Part shown: piece after piece, positions 1 to 5,411 of the stretch | Position numbering within the stretch: the first letter of the stretch is position 1 | How the letters are laid out: the number at the start of each line of letters is the position of its first letter | NCBI GenBank assembly: GCA_902783935.1 | Contig: CACZTA010000155.1 | Span: 1-5,411, forward strand | From: an uncultured Lachnospiraceae bacterium | GTDB lineage: Bacteria; Bacillota; Clostridia; Lachnospirales; Lachnospiraceae | Direction: 5' to 3' | DNA: 5,411 nt | Notes under the pieces: model-generated | Seen by the model: the letters and a program-made list of their open reading frames with translations, nothing else | The model's database searches: none | What the model was told of the DNA's origin: nothing | Translations under genes and position numbers: made by a program

Positions 1-339
1 GTGATCGAGAAAACGGAAGCATTTGTCAGTATCGATGTCAACACAGGCCGGTCAGTGAAAGGAAAGATCCCTGAGGAGACTTACCGCAGGGTCAATCTGG
101 AAGCCGCGCAGGAGATCGCCCGGCAGATGGCGCTCCGGAACCTGTCGGGAATGATCCTCGTCGACTTTATTTCCCTTGATCATCCGGATCATCAGGAAGA
201 ACTTGTGGGCGTCATGAAGAAGCTCGTGAAAAAGGATCCCGTCTACACGGAAGTCGTGGACCTGACACCGCTCGGGATTATGGAAATCGTCCGCAGGAAA
301 GTGAGAAAACCTCTTGCGGAAGTGTTATCGTTATGCTAA
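1..339 (+). CDS. rng: Ribonuclease E/G family protein, C-terminal fragment (5' end outside window)
   Basis: This is the C-terminal part of an RNase E/G endoribonuclease, which cuts single-stranded RNA in mRNA decay and rRNA maturation. The visible 112 residues match the end of the catalytic DNase I-like subdomain. SIDVN (Asp12 of the fragment) and VDFIS (Asp55) align with the two Mg-binding aspartates of E. coli RNase E (D303 and D346 in the family). NLEAAQEIARQMALRNLSG lies between them. The GTG at base 1 is only where the window begins: the family is several hundred residues long, so the true start lies upstream. The protein ends about where E. coli RNase E has its CPxC zinc-link. Here only one Cys (the last residue) is present, so the canonical zinc-link motif is absent. 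Its position directly before rplU is typical of clostridia. RNase E/G family membership is secure; the choice of symbol rng over rne is less so. Confidence 0.93.
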   Translation: MIEKTEAFVSIDVNTGRSVKGKIPEETYRRVNLEAAQEIARQMALRNLSGMILVDFISLDHPDHQEELVGVMKKLVKKDPVYTEVVDLTPLGIMEIVRRKVRKPLAEVLSLC

Positions 340-342
340 ACT
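314..342 (+). promoter_or_regulatory. Candidate sigma-A promoter for rplU
   Basis: A TTGCGG box at 314-319 is followed, after exactly 17 bases, by TAAACT at 337-342. The -10 box is preceded by TG at 334-335, which makes an extended -10 (TGCTAAACT). The -35 box matches consensus only at TTG and the -10 box at four of six positions. Transcription would begin near 349, just where the likely L21 leader starts. The promoter overlaps the stop codon of the RNase gene, so rplU could be transcribed independently. This is inferred from motif and spacing only, and a chance match is possible. Confidence 0.4.
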
Positions 343-347
343 CTTAG

Positions 348-428
348 GGTATGCCGCACGGAGAGGTCATAAGTCTGCATCGCGCAGCACCGCATCCGGC
401 GAGTATTGTGAATAAGGAGGTGTCTTTC
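348..428 (+). promoter_or_regulatory. Probable ribosomal protein L21 leader (5' UTR of rplU)
   Basis: The 89-base gap before rplU is long for this compact cluster and is a good candidate for the L21 leader, a structured RNA known upstream of rplU in Firmicutes. By eye I see a hairpin CTGC/GCAG at 375-378/384-387 with a 5-base loop. A longer-range pairing GCCG (353-356) with CGGC (397-400) would enclose it, and an alternative is ATGC (351-354) with GCAT (392-395). A weak TATT/AATA hairpin (404-407/411-414) touches the ribosome binding site, which suggests a way of controlling translation, perhaps through L21 binding (inference). A covariance-model match is needed to confirm the family. Confidence 0.5.
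414..420 (+). promoter_or_regulatory. Ribosome binding site that fixes the rplU start
   Basis: AAGGAGG lies 8 bases before the ATG at 429. It decides between that ATG and an in-frame ATG at 351, which has no comparable site and would add 26 residues foreign to the L21 family. Confidence 0.9.
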
Positions 429-734
429 ATGTATGCAGTGATTGCTACCGGCGGAAAGCAGTACAGAGTATCCGAAGGTGATATCATCAACGTCGAAAAG
501 CTCGGCGCAGAAAAGGGCGAGAAGGTCGTCTTTGACCAGGTCCTCGCGATCGGCGGCGAAGCGATGAAAACCGGCGAAGCTGTAAACGGTGCAACAGTCG
601 AAGCGGAAGTGATCCGCAACGGCCGCACAAGAAAAGTGATCGTTTACAAGTATAAGCCGAAGACCGGCTATCATAAGAAGAACGGCCACAGACAGCATTT
701 CACGACCGTGAAGATCAGCAAGATCAACGGTTAA
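429..734 (+). CDS. rplU: 50S ribosomal protein L21
   Basis: L21 is a primary structural protein of the 50S subunit and binds 23S rRNA. The 101-residue product begins MYAVIATGGKQYRV, the family N-terminus, followed by a basic stretch (NGRTRKVIVYKYKPKTGYHKKNGHRQ) and the usual C-terminal FTTVKISKIN. The length is normal (about 100-105 residues). The reading frame is open back to an ATG at 351, but family start and ribosome binding site both point to 429. One base separates the stop codon from prp, so the two are likely translated together. Expression is probably governed by the leader at 348-428 and the candidate promoter at 314-342. Confidence 0.98.
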   Translation: MYAVIATGGKQYRVSEGDIINVEKLGAEKGEKVVFDQVLAIGGEAMKTGEAVNGATVEAEVIRNGRTRKVIVYKYKPKTGYHKKNGHRQHFTTVKISKING

Positions 735-735
735 T

Positions 736-1077
736 ATGATCACGGCAACAGTTTACCGGAGAGGAGACCGCTACTGCGGGTTTGAAATCTCGGGACACGC
801 CGGATATGCCGACAGCGGTGAAGATATCATCTGCGCCGCGGTCTCAGCCCTTTCGATCAATGCGGTCAACTCGATCGAATCTCTGACAGACGATCAGGTT
901 GAAGCAGAGGAGGGGGACGGCTATCTGAAGTGTACGTTCCCGGAGGGGCTTTCCGAAGCAGGTATCCTGCTGATGGAATCCATGATCCTGGGAATCCGAC
1001 AGACAGCGGAGTCCGTTTCGGAGGAGACGGGAGAACCGTTTCTGAAACTAGTATTTGAGGAGGAACAGTCATGCTGA
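736..1077 (+). CDS. prp: Ribosomal-processing cysteine protease Prp
   Basis: Prp (YsxB family, formerly DUF464) is a cysteine protease that removes the N-terminal extension of L27 in Firmicutes; without this cut L27 cannot function properly in the ribosome. The 113-residue product has the conserved [21 protein letters not shown] region. His21 and Cys33 align with the catalytic His22/Cys34 pair described for the S. aureus enzyme. The length is usual for the family. The ATG comes one base after the rplU stop and has no good ribosome binding site, so translation is likely coupled to rplU. Its last 7 bases overlap the start of rpmA, its substrate gene. The rplU-prp-rpmA order is the classical context and makes the assignment very firm. 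Confidence 0.96.
   Translation: MITATVYRRGDRYCGFEISGHAGYADSGEDIICAAVSALSINAVNSIESLTDDQVEAEEGDGYLKCTFPEGLSEAGILLMESMILGIRQTAESVSEETGEPFLKLVFEEEQSC
1057..1063 (+). promoter_or_regulatory. Ribosome binding site of rpmA inside prp
   Basis: GAGGAGG lies 7 bases before the ATG at 1071, within the last codons of prp. It supports the first ATG (giving MLNMN...) rather than the ATG three codons later at 1080, so the whole Prp-cleavable extension is translated. Confidence 0.85.
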
Positions 1078-1364
1078 ATATGAATCTTCAGCTTTTCGCT
1101 CATAAAAAGGGTGTCGGCTCCACAAAGAACGGCCGCGATTCCAAAGCGAAGAGACTCGGAGCAAAAAGAGCGGACGGTCAGTTTGTAAAAGCGGGCAACA
1201 TCCTTTACAGACAGCGCGGCACACACATCCATCCGGGTGAAAATGTCGGCATCGGCGGAGATGATACGCTTTTTGCCAAGGCTGACGGCATTGTCCGTTT
1301 TGCAAGACTCGGCAGAGACCGCAAGCAGTGCTATATCGAGCTTGTTGAAGAAAAAGCCGAGTAA
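1071..1364 (+). CDS. rpmA: 50S ribosomal protein L27 with Prp-cleaved N-terminal extension
   Basis: L27 is a 50S protein whose N-terminal tail reaches the peptidyl-transferase centre and helps position tRNA. The product is 97 residues. Residues 1-9 (MLNMNLQLF) form an extension; the mature protein should start at Ala10 ([15 protein letters not shown]). In S. aureus Prp cuts after the Phe of a motif of the type LQFF|A, and here the site reads LQLF|A. The rest is typical: [24 protein letters not shown] and [20 protein letters not shown]. The start overlaps the prp stop codon (ATGCTGA, 7-nt overlap), coupling substrate and protease. A strong terminator follows 16 bases after the stop. Confidence 0.98.
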   Translation: MLNMNLQLFAHKKGVGSTKNGRDSKAKRLGAKRADGQFVKAGNILYRQRGTHIHPGENVGIGGDDTLFAKADGIVRFARLGRDRKQCYIELVEEKAE

Positions 1365-1380
1365 TCGTAAGTGAGACACG

Positions 1381-1415
1381 AAAAGCTTCGAATCGAAAGA
1401 TTTGAGGCTTTTTTT
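1381..1415 (+). terminator. Strong intrinsic terminator after rpmA
   Basis: Bases 1381-1394 and 1399-1412 form a continuous 14-bp stem, including two G-U pairs, closed by a GAAA tetraloop (1395-1398). Seven T residues run from 1409 to 1415, partly inside the stem. This is a textbook Rho-independent terminator on the + strand. It ends the ribosomal-protein block. Only 28 bases separate it from the obg ATG, and I see no convincing promoter there, so obg is probably expressed by read-through or from a promoter I could not recognise. Confidence 0.93.
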
Positions 1416-1443
1416 GATATTCCGGAACCGGGGGAACAGACAT

Positions 1444-2760
1444 ATGTTTGCAGATTTTGCAAGAATCCATATAAAATCAGGCAAAGGCGGAGACGGGCAC
1501 GTCAGTTTCCGGAGAGAGAAATATGTGCCTGCCGGCGGGCCTGACGGCGGCGACGGCGGACGCGGAGGGGACGTCATTCTCGAAGTTGACCCGTCGATGA
1601 ACACATTGTTTATTTATAAGCACAGGTATCAGTTCCGCGCGGAAGACGGGGAGCAGGGCGGAAAAAAGCGCTGCCACGGAAAGGACGGCGCAGACATTGT
1701 CCTGAAAGTACCGGAAGGGACGATTCTCCGCGAGGAGCATTCAGGAAAAATCATCGCGGACATGTCCGGAGACAACCGGCGCCAGGTCATCCTGAAGGGA
1801 GGGTCCGGCGGCAGGGGCAACATGAACTTCGCGACCCCCGTGAACCAGGCGCCCCAGTACGCGGAACCCGGCAGACCGTCCATGGAACTTGACTGCACGA
1901 TGGAACTGAAGCTCGTGGCGGATGTCGGCCTTGTCGGCTTCCCGAATGCAGGGAAGTCCACTTTCCTCGCCAGGGTGACAAACGCTTCCCCGAAGATTGC
2001 GAATTATCCCTTCACGACGATCGACCCGAACCTCGGCGTCGTCGACCTGGGAGACGGCAGGGGATTCGTGATTGCCGATATGCCGGGGCTTATCGAAGGC
2101 GCTTCCGAAGGCGTCGGACTGGGATTCCGTTTTCTGAGACATATCGAGAGAACGAGGGTGCTGATTCACATCGTGGATACCGCATCATTTGACGGCCGCG
2201 ACCCCGTGGAGGATATCCGTCAGATCAATGCGGAGCTCGAAAAGTTCAATCCGGCGATCATGAAGAAACCCATGGTGATCGCCGCCAATAAAATCGACGT
2301 CTCCGCCTACCTGGAGGATAATCCGCTCGAACGGATCCGCAGTGAATTCGAACCCCTCGGGTATAAGATTTATCCGATCTCCGCGGTCAGCGGGGAGGGC
2401 GTCAGGGAACTTCTCTACGATGTTCGAAAACTGCTTGATACGACTGCGCCGGAAACAGTATACTATGAACAGGAGTTCTATCCGGAAGACATGATCGCAA
2501 ATGCGGACCTCCCGTACACCATCGAAAAAGAGACCGGCAGGAACGGGGAAACGGTCTATGTCGTCGAAGGACCGAAGATCGACCGCATGCTCAGCTATAC
2601 CAATCTTGAATCCGAAAAAGGCTTCCGCTATTTCCAGCAGTTCCTGAAGCGCGCTGGCATCAGCGACGCGCTCCGTCAGGCGGGGATCAGCGAAGGCGGG
2701 ACCGTGCGCATGTACGGACATGTATTTGAATTCTACGATGAAGAGGCGGACACAGAATGA
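1444..2760 (+). CDS. obg: GTPase Obg/CgtA, 50S assembly factor
   Basis: Obg is an essential GTPase that acts in late 50S assembly and responds to GTP/ppGpp. The 438-residue product has the complete Firmicutes layout. The glycine-rich Obg fold spans residues 1-158 (MFADFARIHIKSGKGGDGHVSFRREKYVPAGGPDGG...). The G domain follows, with G1 GFPNAGKST (165-173), switch I YPFTTIDPN (188-196), G3 DMPG (212-215), G4 NKID (282-285) and G5 SAVSG (313-317). The C-terminal OCT domain spans about 345-430. The frame is open back to a TTG at 1402 inside the terminator, but family homology starts at MFADF, with a G-rich site (GGGGGAA, 1430-1436) 7 bases upstream. The stop overlaps yhbY by 4 nt (ATGA). Confidence 0.98.
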   Translation: MFADFARIHIKSGKGGDGHVSFRREKYVPAGGPDGGDGGRGGDVILEVDPSMNTLFIYKHRYQFRAEDGEQGGKKRCHGKDGADIVLKVPEGTILREEHSGKIIADMSGDNRRQVILKGGSGGRGNMNFATPVNQAPQYAEPGRPSMELDCTMELKLVADVGLVGFPNAGKSTFLARVTNASPKIANYPFTTIDPNLGVVDLGDGRGFVIADMPGLIEGASEGVGLGFRFLRHIERTRVLIHIVDTASFDGRDPVEDIRQINAELEKFNPAIMKKPMVIAANKIDVSAYLEDNPLERIRSEFEPLGYKIYPISAVSGEGVRELLYDVRKLLDTTAPETVYYEQEFYPEDMIANADLPYTIEKETGRNGETVYVVEGPKIDRMLSYTNLESEKGFRYFQQFLKRAGISDALRQAGISEGGTVRMYGHVFEFYDEEADTE

Positions 2761-3062
2761 ATCTGACAAGTAAACAGCGCGCCTACCTGAAAAGCCTTGC
2801 CATGACGATGCAGCCGGTCCAGTATTTCGGCAAGGCATCCCTGACGGAAGAAAATCTCCGGAATGTGGAGGAAGCACTCGCGGCGCGCGAACTGATCAAA
2901 CTCGGGGTCCTGAAGAACTGCGACGACGATCCCCGGGAGATAGCAGAGGCACTGGCGGAGAATACCGGAGCCGAAGTCGTTCAGGTAATCGGGAAAAAGA
3001 TCGTCCTTTACCGCGAGGGAAAGGATGACAAAAAGAAGATTGAGCTGCCGAAACGCAGATAA
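2757..3062 (+). CDS. yhbY: CRM-domain ribosome assembly RNA-binding protein YhbY
   Basis: YhbY (YqeI in B. subtilis) is a small RNA-binding protein of the CRS1-YhbY (CRM) family that associates with pre-50S particles. The 101-residue product covers the whole single-domain fold: LTSKQRAYLKSLAM at the N-terminus, EALAARELIKLGVLKNC in the middle, and VVQVIGKKIVLYRE near the end, followed by a lysine-rich tail. The loop that usually reads GKGG here reads GKAS (residues 25-28), so the second Gly of the GxxG motif is replaced. The ATG overlaps the obg stop (ATGA), indicating translational coupling and matched output with Obg. Length and context are normal for Firmicutes. Confidence 0.95.
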   Translation: MNLTSKQRAYLKSLAMTMQPVQYFGKASLTEENLRNVEEALAARELIKLGVLKNCDDDPREIAEALAENTGAEVVQVIGKKIVLYREGKDDKKKIELPKRR

Positions 3063-3083
3063 CCATGTTACGGAGCAGATTCC

Positions 3084-3692
3084 ATGAAGATCGGCATTAT
3101 GGGAGGGACGTTTGATCCCATTCATATCGGACATCTCATTCTGGGAGAGACGGCATACAGGGAATGCGGGCTCGACCGGGTGGTGTATATGCCCGCAGGA
3201 AATCCGCCGCATAAGCGCCACAGGTCCGGCGGGGCGGATGACCTCCAGCGGGTGGAGATGGTGAGGCTCGCGACCGAAGGGAATCCTCATTTTTCGGTCA
3301 GTGACTGGGAAATGCACCGGACCGGTTATACGTATACCTGGCAGACACTGGAGGGCATGCATACAGAATATCCGGGCGCAGACATTTATTTTCTCCTCGG
3401 AGAGGATTCGCTTGCGGATTTCCCGAAATGGCGGGAACCGGAAAAGATATGCAGTCTGTGTACCCTGGCGGTCGCCGTCCGCCATGAGGGGGGTAATGAA
3501 CACCTGAAAGAAAGCATCCGGTATGCGGAAGAGACGTGGCAGGCGCGGATATGCCTGCTGCATTCGCCGAATATCGATGTCTCATCCAGCATGCTGAGGG
3601 AGATGGTTTCGCTCGGCCAGTCCGTCAGGTATTATGTTCCGGAGCAGGTGCGCCGGTATATTGAAGAGAACGGGTTATACAGATCTATTTAA
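3084..3692 (+). CDS. nadD: Nicotinate-nucleotide adenylyltransferase
   Basis: NadD joins nicotinate mononucleotide and ATP to give deamido-NAD and pyrophosphate, a central cytosolic step of NAD synthesis. The 202-residue product has the nucleotidyltransferase signature GGTFDPIHIGH (residues 7-17, with the catalytic HxGH at 14-17). It also has the family C-terminal motif VSSSMLR (166-172, the ISSTxIR type) and ends with VRYYVPEQVRRYIEENGLY, as expected. FLLGEDSLADFPKW matches the conserved LGxDxxxxxxxW region with Glu-Asp in it. The start is supported by CGGAG at 3071-3075, 8 bases upstream. It lies 21 bases after yhbY and 22 bases before yqeK, the usual Firmicutes order. Confidence 0.97.
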   Translation: MKIGIMGGTFDPIHIGHLILGETAYRECGLDRVVYMPAGNPPHKRHRSGGADDLQRVEMVRLATEGNPHFSVSDWEMHRTGYTYTWQTLEGMHTEYPGADIYFLLGEDSLADFPKWREPEKICSLCTLAVAVRHEGGNEHLKESIRYAEETWQARICLLHSPNIDVSSSMLREMVSLGQSVRYYVPEQVRRYIEENGLYRSI

Positions 3693-3702
3693 CAGGAGAC
3701 AC

Positions 3703-3708
3703 AGGAGG
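3703..3708 (+). promoter_or_regulatory. Ribosome binding site of yqeK
   Basis: AGGAGG lies 6 bases before the ATG at 3715. It decides that start over an upstream in-frame GTG at 3634, which would sit inside nadD and add 27 unrelated residues. Confidence 0.85.
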
Positions 3709-3714
3709 GGTCCT

Positions 3715-4311
3715 ATGGCGGAACAGGTTTACAACCTGGAAGAGATGAATAAGAAGCTGCGGAAGTATATTGACAGCAGCCGCTATTACCATACGCAGGG
3801 GGTGCGCTATACGAGCGCAGCGCTTGCCATGGCCCATCGCGCGGATATTCATCTGGCCGAGACCGCAGGGCTGCTGCACGACTGTGCGAAATGCATCTCC
3901 GACACCAAAAAAATCAAGATCTGTGATAAAAATAAAATCGAGATCACGCAGGTTGAGCGGGATAACCCGTTCCTTCTGCACGCGAAAGTGGGCGCGTGGA
4001 TCGCGGAAGAAAAATATGATGTCCACGACCCGCGGATCCTCGATGCGATCCGCCACCACACAACGGGACGGCCGGGGATGCACGTCCTCGAACAGATCGT
4101 CTTTATAGCGGATTTTATTGAACCCAGACGGAACAAGTCCAGAAGACTACCCGAGATCCGTCAGATGGCATTCAGAGACCTGGATGAATGCTGCTACATG
4201 ATTCTGAAGGACATGCTCCTCTACCTGAATTCAAAGAGCGGGGAGATCGACGGGAATACACAGGAAGCATTCCGGTTCTATGAAGAAGTGCACGATGAAA
4301 GGAGAGACTGA
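3715..4311 (+). CDS. yqeK: HD-domain Ap4A hydrolase YqeK
   Basis: YqeK is an HD-superfamily metal-dependent hydrolase that splits diadenosine tetraphosphate symmetrically into two ADP, so lowering this alarmone. The 198-residue product shows the metal ligands in order: His26 (RYYHTQGV), His55-Asp56 (GLLHDCAK), His114-His115 (DAIRHHTTGRPGM) and Asp133 (IVFIADFIEP). The last motif is characteristic of the YqeK group. The length is normal. It follows nadD by 22 bases and precedes rsfS by one base, the conserved order in Firmicutes. NadD and YqeK both handle adenylylated dinucleotides, which may be the reason for their linkage (inference). Confidence 0.95.
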   Translation: MAEQVYNLEEMNKKLRKYIDSSRYYHTQGVRYTSAALAMAHRADIHLAETAGLLHDCAKCISDTKKIKICDKNKIEITQVERDNPFLLHAKVGAWIAEEKYDVHDPRILDAIRHHTTGRPGMHVLEQIVFIADFIEPRRNKSRRLPEIRQMAFRDLDECCYMILKDMLLYLNSKSGEIDGNTQEAFRFYEEVHDERRD

Positions 4312-4312
4312 T

Positions 4313-4696
4313 ATGACAAAAGAAGAAAGCGGAAGACTCGTAAAGATCGCGGCAGCAGCGCTTGAAGAGAAAAAAGCGAAAAACATCGAAGTCATCGAGA
4401 TCGATGAGATTTCCCCGCTGGCGGATTATTTCCTGATCGCCAACGGCACAAATGTCAATCAGACGGAAGCCATGGTGGAAGCTGTAGAAGAAGCCGCCGA
4501 AAAAGCAGGCTTCACCGCCGACCACACAGAGGGACACAAGAATACAAACTGGACGCTGATCGATTATAAAGGGGTCGTGGTCCATATTTTTGATGAGGAA
4601 GGCAGAAAGTTCTATGACCTCGCCAGGATGTGGCAGGACGGAAAACAGGTTGATCCTCATACGCTGGAATACACGGAGGATGTACAGCCCGAATGA
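4313..4696 (+). CDS. rsfS: Ribosome silencing factor RsfS
   Basis: RsfS (YbeB, DUF143, Iojap family) binds L14 on the 50S subunit and blocks joining with 30S, lowering translation in starvation or stationary phase. The 127-residue product carries the family motifs: SPLADYFLIANGTNVNQTEAM (34-54), EGHKNTNWTLIDYKGVVVHIF (about 73-93) and RKFYDLARMW (98-107, usually RxFYxLExLW). The start at 4313 has AAGGAG 8 bases upstream, at 4299-4304. An earlier in-frame ATG at 4280 would add 11 residues not seen in the family and lies in yqeK. Its stop overlaps the ATG of the next gene (ATGA, 4693-4696), so the lipoprotein may be co-translated. Confidence 0.96.
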   Translation: MTKEESGRLVKIAAAALEEKKAKNIEVIEIDEISPLADYFLIANGTNVNQTEAMVEAVEEAAEKAGFTADHTEGHKNTNWTLIDYKGVVVHIFDEEGRKFYDLARMWQDGKQVDPHTLEYTEDVQPE

Positions 4697-5411
4697 AGAA
4701 CAGACAGATGCGAAAAGCGGCCTTTGCCGCTTTTCTGACTGCTGCGGCACTCATGCTGACAGGGTGTTCTGCCGAAGACGTTTCCTATGCCATTACGGAG
4801 TTCACAACGTACGTGACAAAGGATTCGGGGGAGAAGCCTGCAGCTGACAGTGACATTGCTCCTGCCGGCAGTGTGTCCCCGGCTGCGAGTTCATCCGCAG
4901 CGGTTCCTGACAGTCCGCCTGTCCCTGCTGCGGCCTCGCCTGATTCCGCTTCCGTGACGGAAGCACCCGTTCAGGAGGAACAGATGACGACCGCTTCGGA
5001 TCTCGGGGAACCGATCGAACCGGCAGGCTCCTTAAGCGGTTTCGCCTATGACCAGCTGGATGAGAGCGTCCGTGATATTTATGCGCAGCTTTACGCCGGC
5101 ATCTCGCAGAGGAAATCCGAATTCACCATACGTGCAAAAGATACAGAAGACATCAAACCGGCTCTCTCCGCGATCATGACCGACTGCCCGCAGTTTTTCT
5201 GGATTGACGGCAATGCGAACATGAGCGGGTTCAGGAGCCTCGGCATCTGGCGGATTACGCTGAATTTTACTGTTGAACCGGATCAGATCGACGGGATTGA
5301 GAGCCGGATTGAGCAGAAGGTGCAGGAATATCTGTCCATGATCCCGGAAGGTGCTGATGACTACGAAAAGGTCAGGCTCGCATATAAATACATCATTGAC
5401 ACGACGGATTA
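4693..5411 (+). CDS. Putative lipoprotein, likely with a transglutaminase-like domain, 3' end outside window
   Basis: An open frame of 239 codons runs from the ATG overlapping the rsfS stop to the window end without a stop. Residues 1-25 form a clear lipoprotein signal peptide: basic MKNRQMRK, a hydrophobic Ala/Leu stretch, and lipobox LTGC with Cys25 as the lipidated residue. The mature protein should be anchored outside the cell membrane. Residues about 48-98 are a low-complexity Ala/Pro/Ser linker. From about 117 a folded domain begins, with PQFFWIDG at 166-173. DYEKVRLAYKYIIDTTD (223-239) resembles the lead-in to transglutaminase-like (papain-fold) domains, whose catalytic Cys would lie beyond the edge; this is inference from pattern. 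GGAGG at 4675-4679 is 13 bases upstream, rather far. An ATG at 4708 is an alternative start that keeps the signal peptide. Function unknown. Confidence 0.85.
   Translation, partial: MKNRQMRKAAFAAFLTAAALMLTGCSAEDVSYAITEFTTYVTKDSGEKPAADSDIAPAGSVSPAASSSAAVPDSPPVPAAASPDSASVTEAPVQEEQMTTASDLGEPIEPAGSLSGFAYDQLDESVRDIYAQLYAGISQRKSEFTIRAKDTEDIKPALSAIMTDCPQFFWIDGNANMSGFRSLGIWRITLNFTVEPDQIDGIESRIEQKVQEYLSMIPEGADDYEKVRLAYKYIIDTTD
4712..4735 (+). terminator. Terminator-like perfect inverted repeat within the lipoprotein signal-peptide codons
   Basis: GAAAAGCGGC (4712-4721) and GCCGCTTTTC (4726-4735) are perfect 10-base complements around a CTTT loop. The stem has a GC core next to the loop, an A-run on the 5' side and only four T residues on the 3' side, so it could act as a weak intrinsic terminator or attenuator in either direction. 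It begins 15 bases after the rsfS stop and 19 bases into the lipoprotein gene. A ribosome translating the signal peptide would melt it. It may also be a coincidence of Lys-Ala-Ala-Phe-Ala-Ala-Phe codons. Confidence 0.45.

Noticed and set aside
351..428. In-frame 26-codon N-terminal extension of L21 starting at ATG 351
   Set aside because: No ribosome binding site before 351, and L21 proteins start at MYAVI; the strong AAGGAGG at 414-420 serves the ATG at 429.
336..743. Minus-strand reading frame opposite rplU
   Set aside because: It is the complement of a certain ribosomal protein gene and its translation resembles no known family; the same applies to the other minus-strand frames across obg, nadD, yqeK and rsfS.
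1342..1373. Possible promoter for obg at the rpmA 3' end (TTGTTG followed by TA-rich bases)
   Set aside because: Spacing and -10 match are poor, and transcripts would still meet the terminator at 1381-1415.
1420..1427. TTCCGGAA palindrome before obg as an operator
   Set aside because: Eight bases, single copy and no associated promoter; expected by chance.
1402..1443. Longer Obg starting at TTG 1402
   Set aside because: It lies within the terminator stem and adds 14 residues absent from the Obg family; MFADF at 1444 is the family N-terminus.
4590..4847. Frame-shifted + strand frame spanning the end of rsfS and the start of the lipoprotein gene
   Set aside because: It overlaps rsfS in another frame, has no family-like features, and the lipoprotein frame has a clear signal peptide and lipobox.

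Overview
This window is a compact, one-strand run of housekeeping genes. It matches the conserved Firmicutes ribosome-biogenesis neighbourhood: RNase E/G (3' end only), rplU (L21), prp/ysxB, rpmA (L27), obg, yhbY, nadD, yqeK and rsfS, followed by the start of a lipoprotein gene that runs off the right edge. Every real gene lies on the + strand. I see no RNA genes, insertion sequences, phage genes or CRISPR.

The organism is very probably a member of Clostridia, perhaps Lachnospiraceae-like. L27 carries the N-terminal extension that is found with the Prp protease, a trait of Firmicutes and relatives. An RNase E/G gene directly upstream of rplU is a clostridial arrangement. Strong AGGAGG-type ribosome binding sites and a base composition somewhat above 50% GC fit a moderately GC-rich clostridium. 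The family-level placement is inference.

Layout. Positions 1-339 hold the C-terminal part of RNase E/G. Positions 340-428 hold a likely L21 leader, possibly with its own promoter overlapping the RNase stop codon. Then come rplU (429-734), prp (736-1077) and rpmA (1071-1364), which are tightly packed or overlapping. A strong 14-bp intrinsic terminator (1381-1415) separates this ribosomal-protein block from obg (1444-2760). The obg block continues through yhbY (4-nt overlap), nadD, yqeK and rsfS (1-nt gap). A second ATGA overlap joins rsfS to a lipoprotein gene (4693 to beyond 5411). A perfect 10-bp terminator-like hairpin lies inside the signal-peptide codons of that gene.

How the genes work together: L21 and L27 are 50S proteins, Prp trims L27, Obg and YhbY assist 50S assembly, and RsfS keeps 50S subunits from joining 30S in starvation. 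NadD (NAD synthesis) and YqeK (Ap4A hydrolysis) link the block to nucleotide metabolism. The exported lipoprotein is the outlier. No stretch longer than 300 bases lacks a gene. I found nothing that clearly amounts to a new biological system. The most interesting points are the coupled lipoprotein with its internal hairpin, and the layered transcription control around rplU-prp-rpmA.
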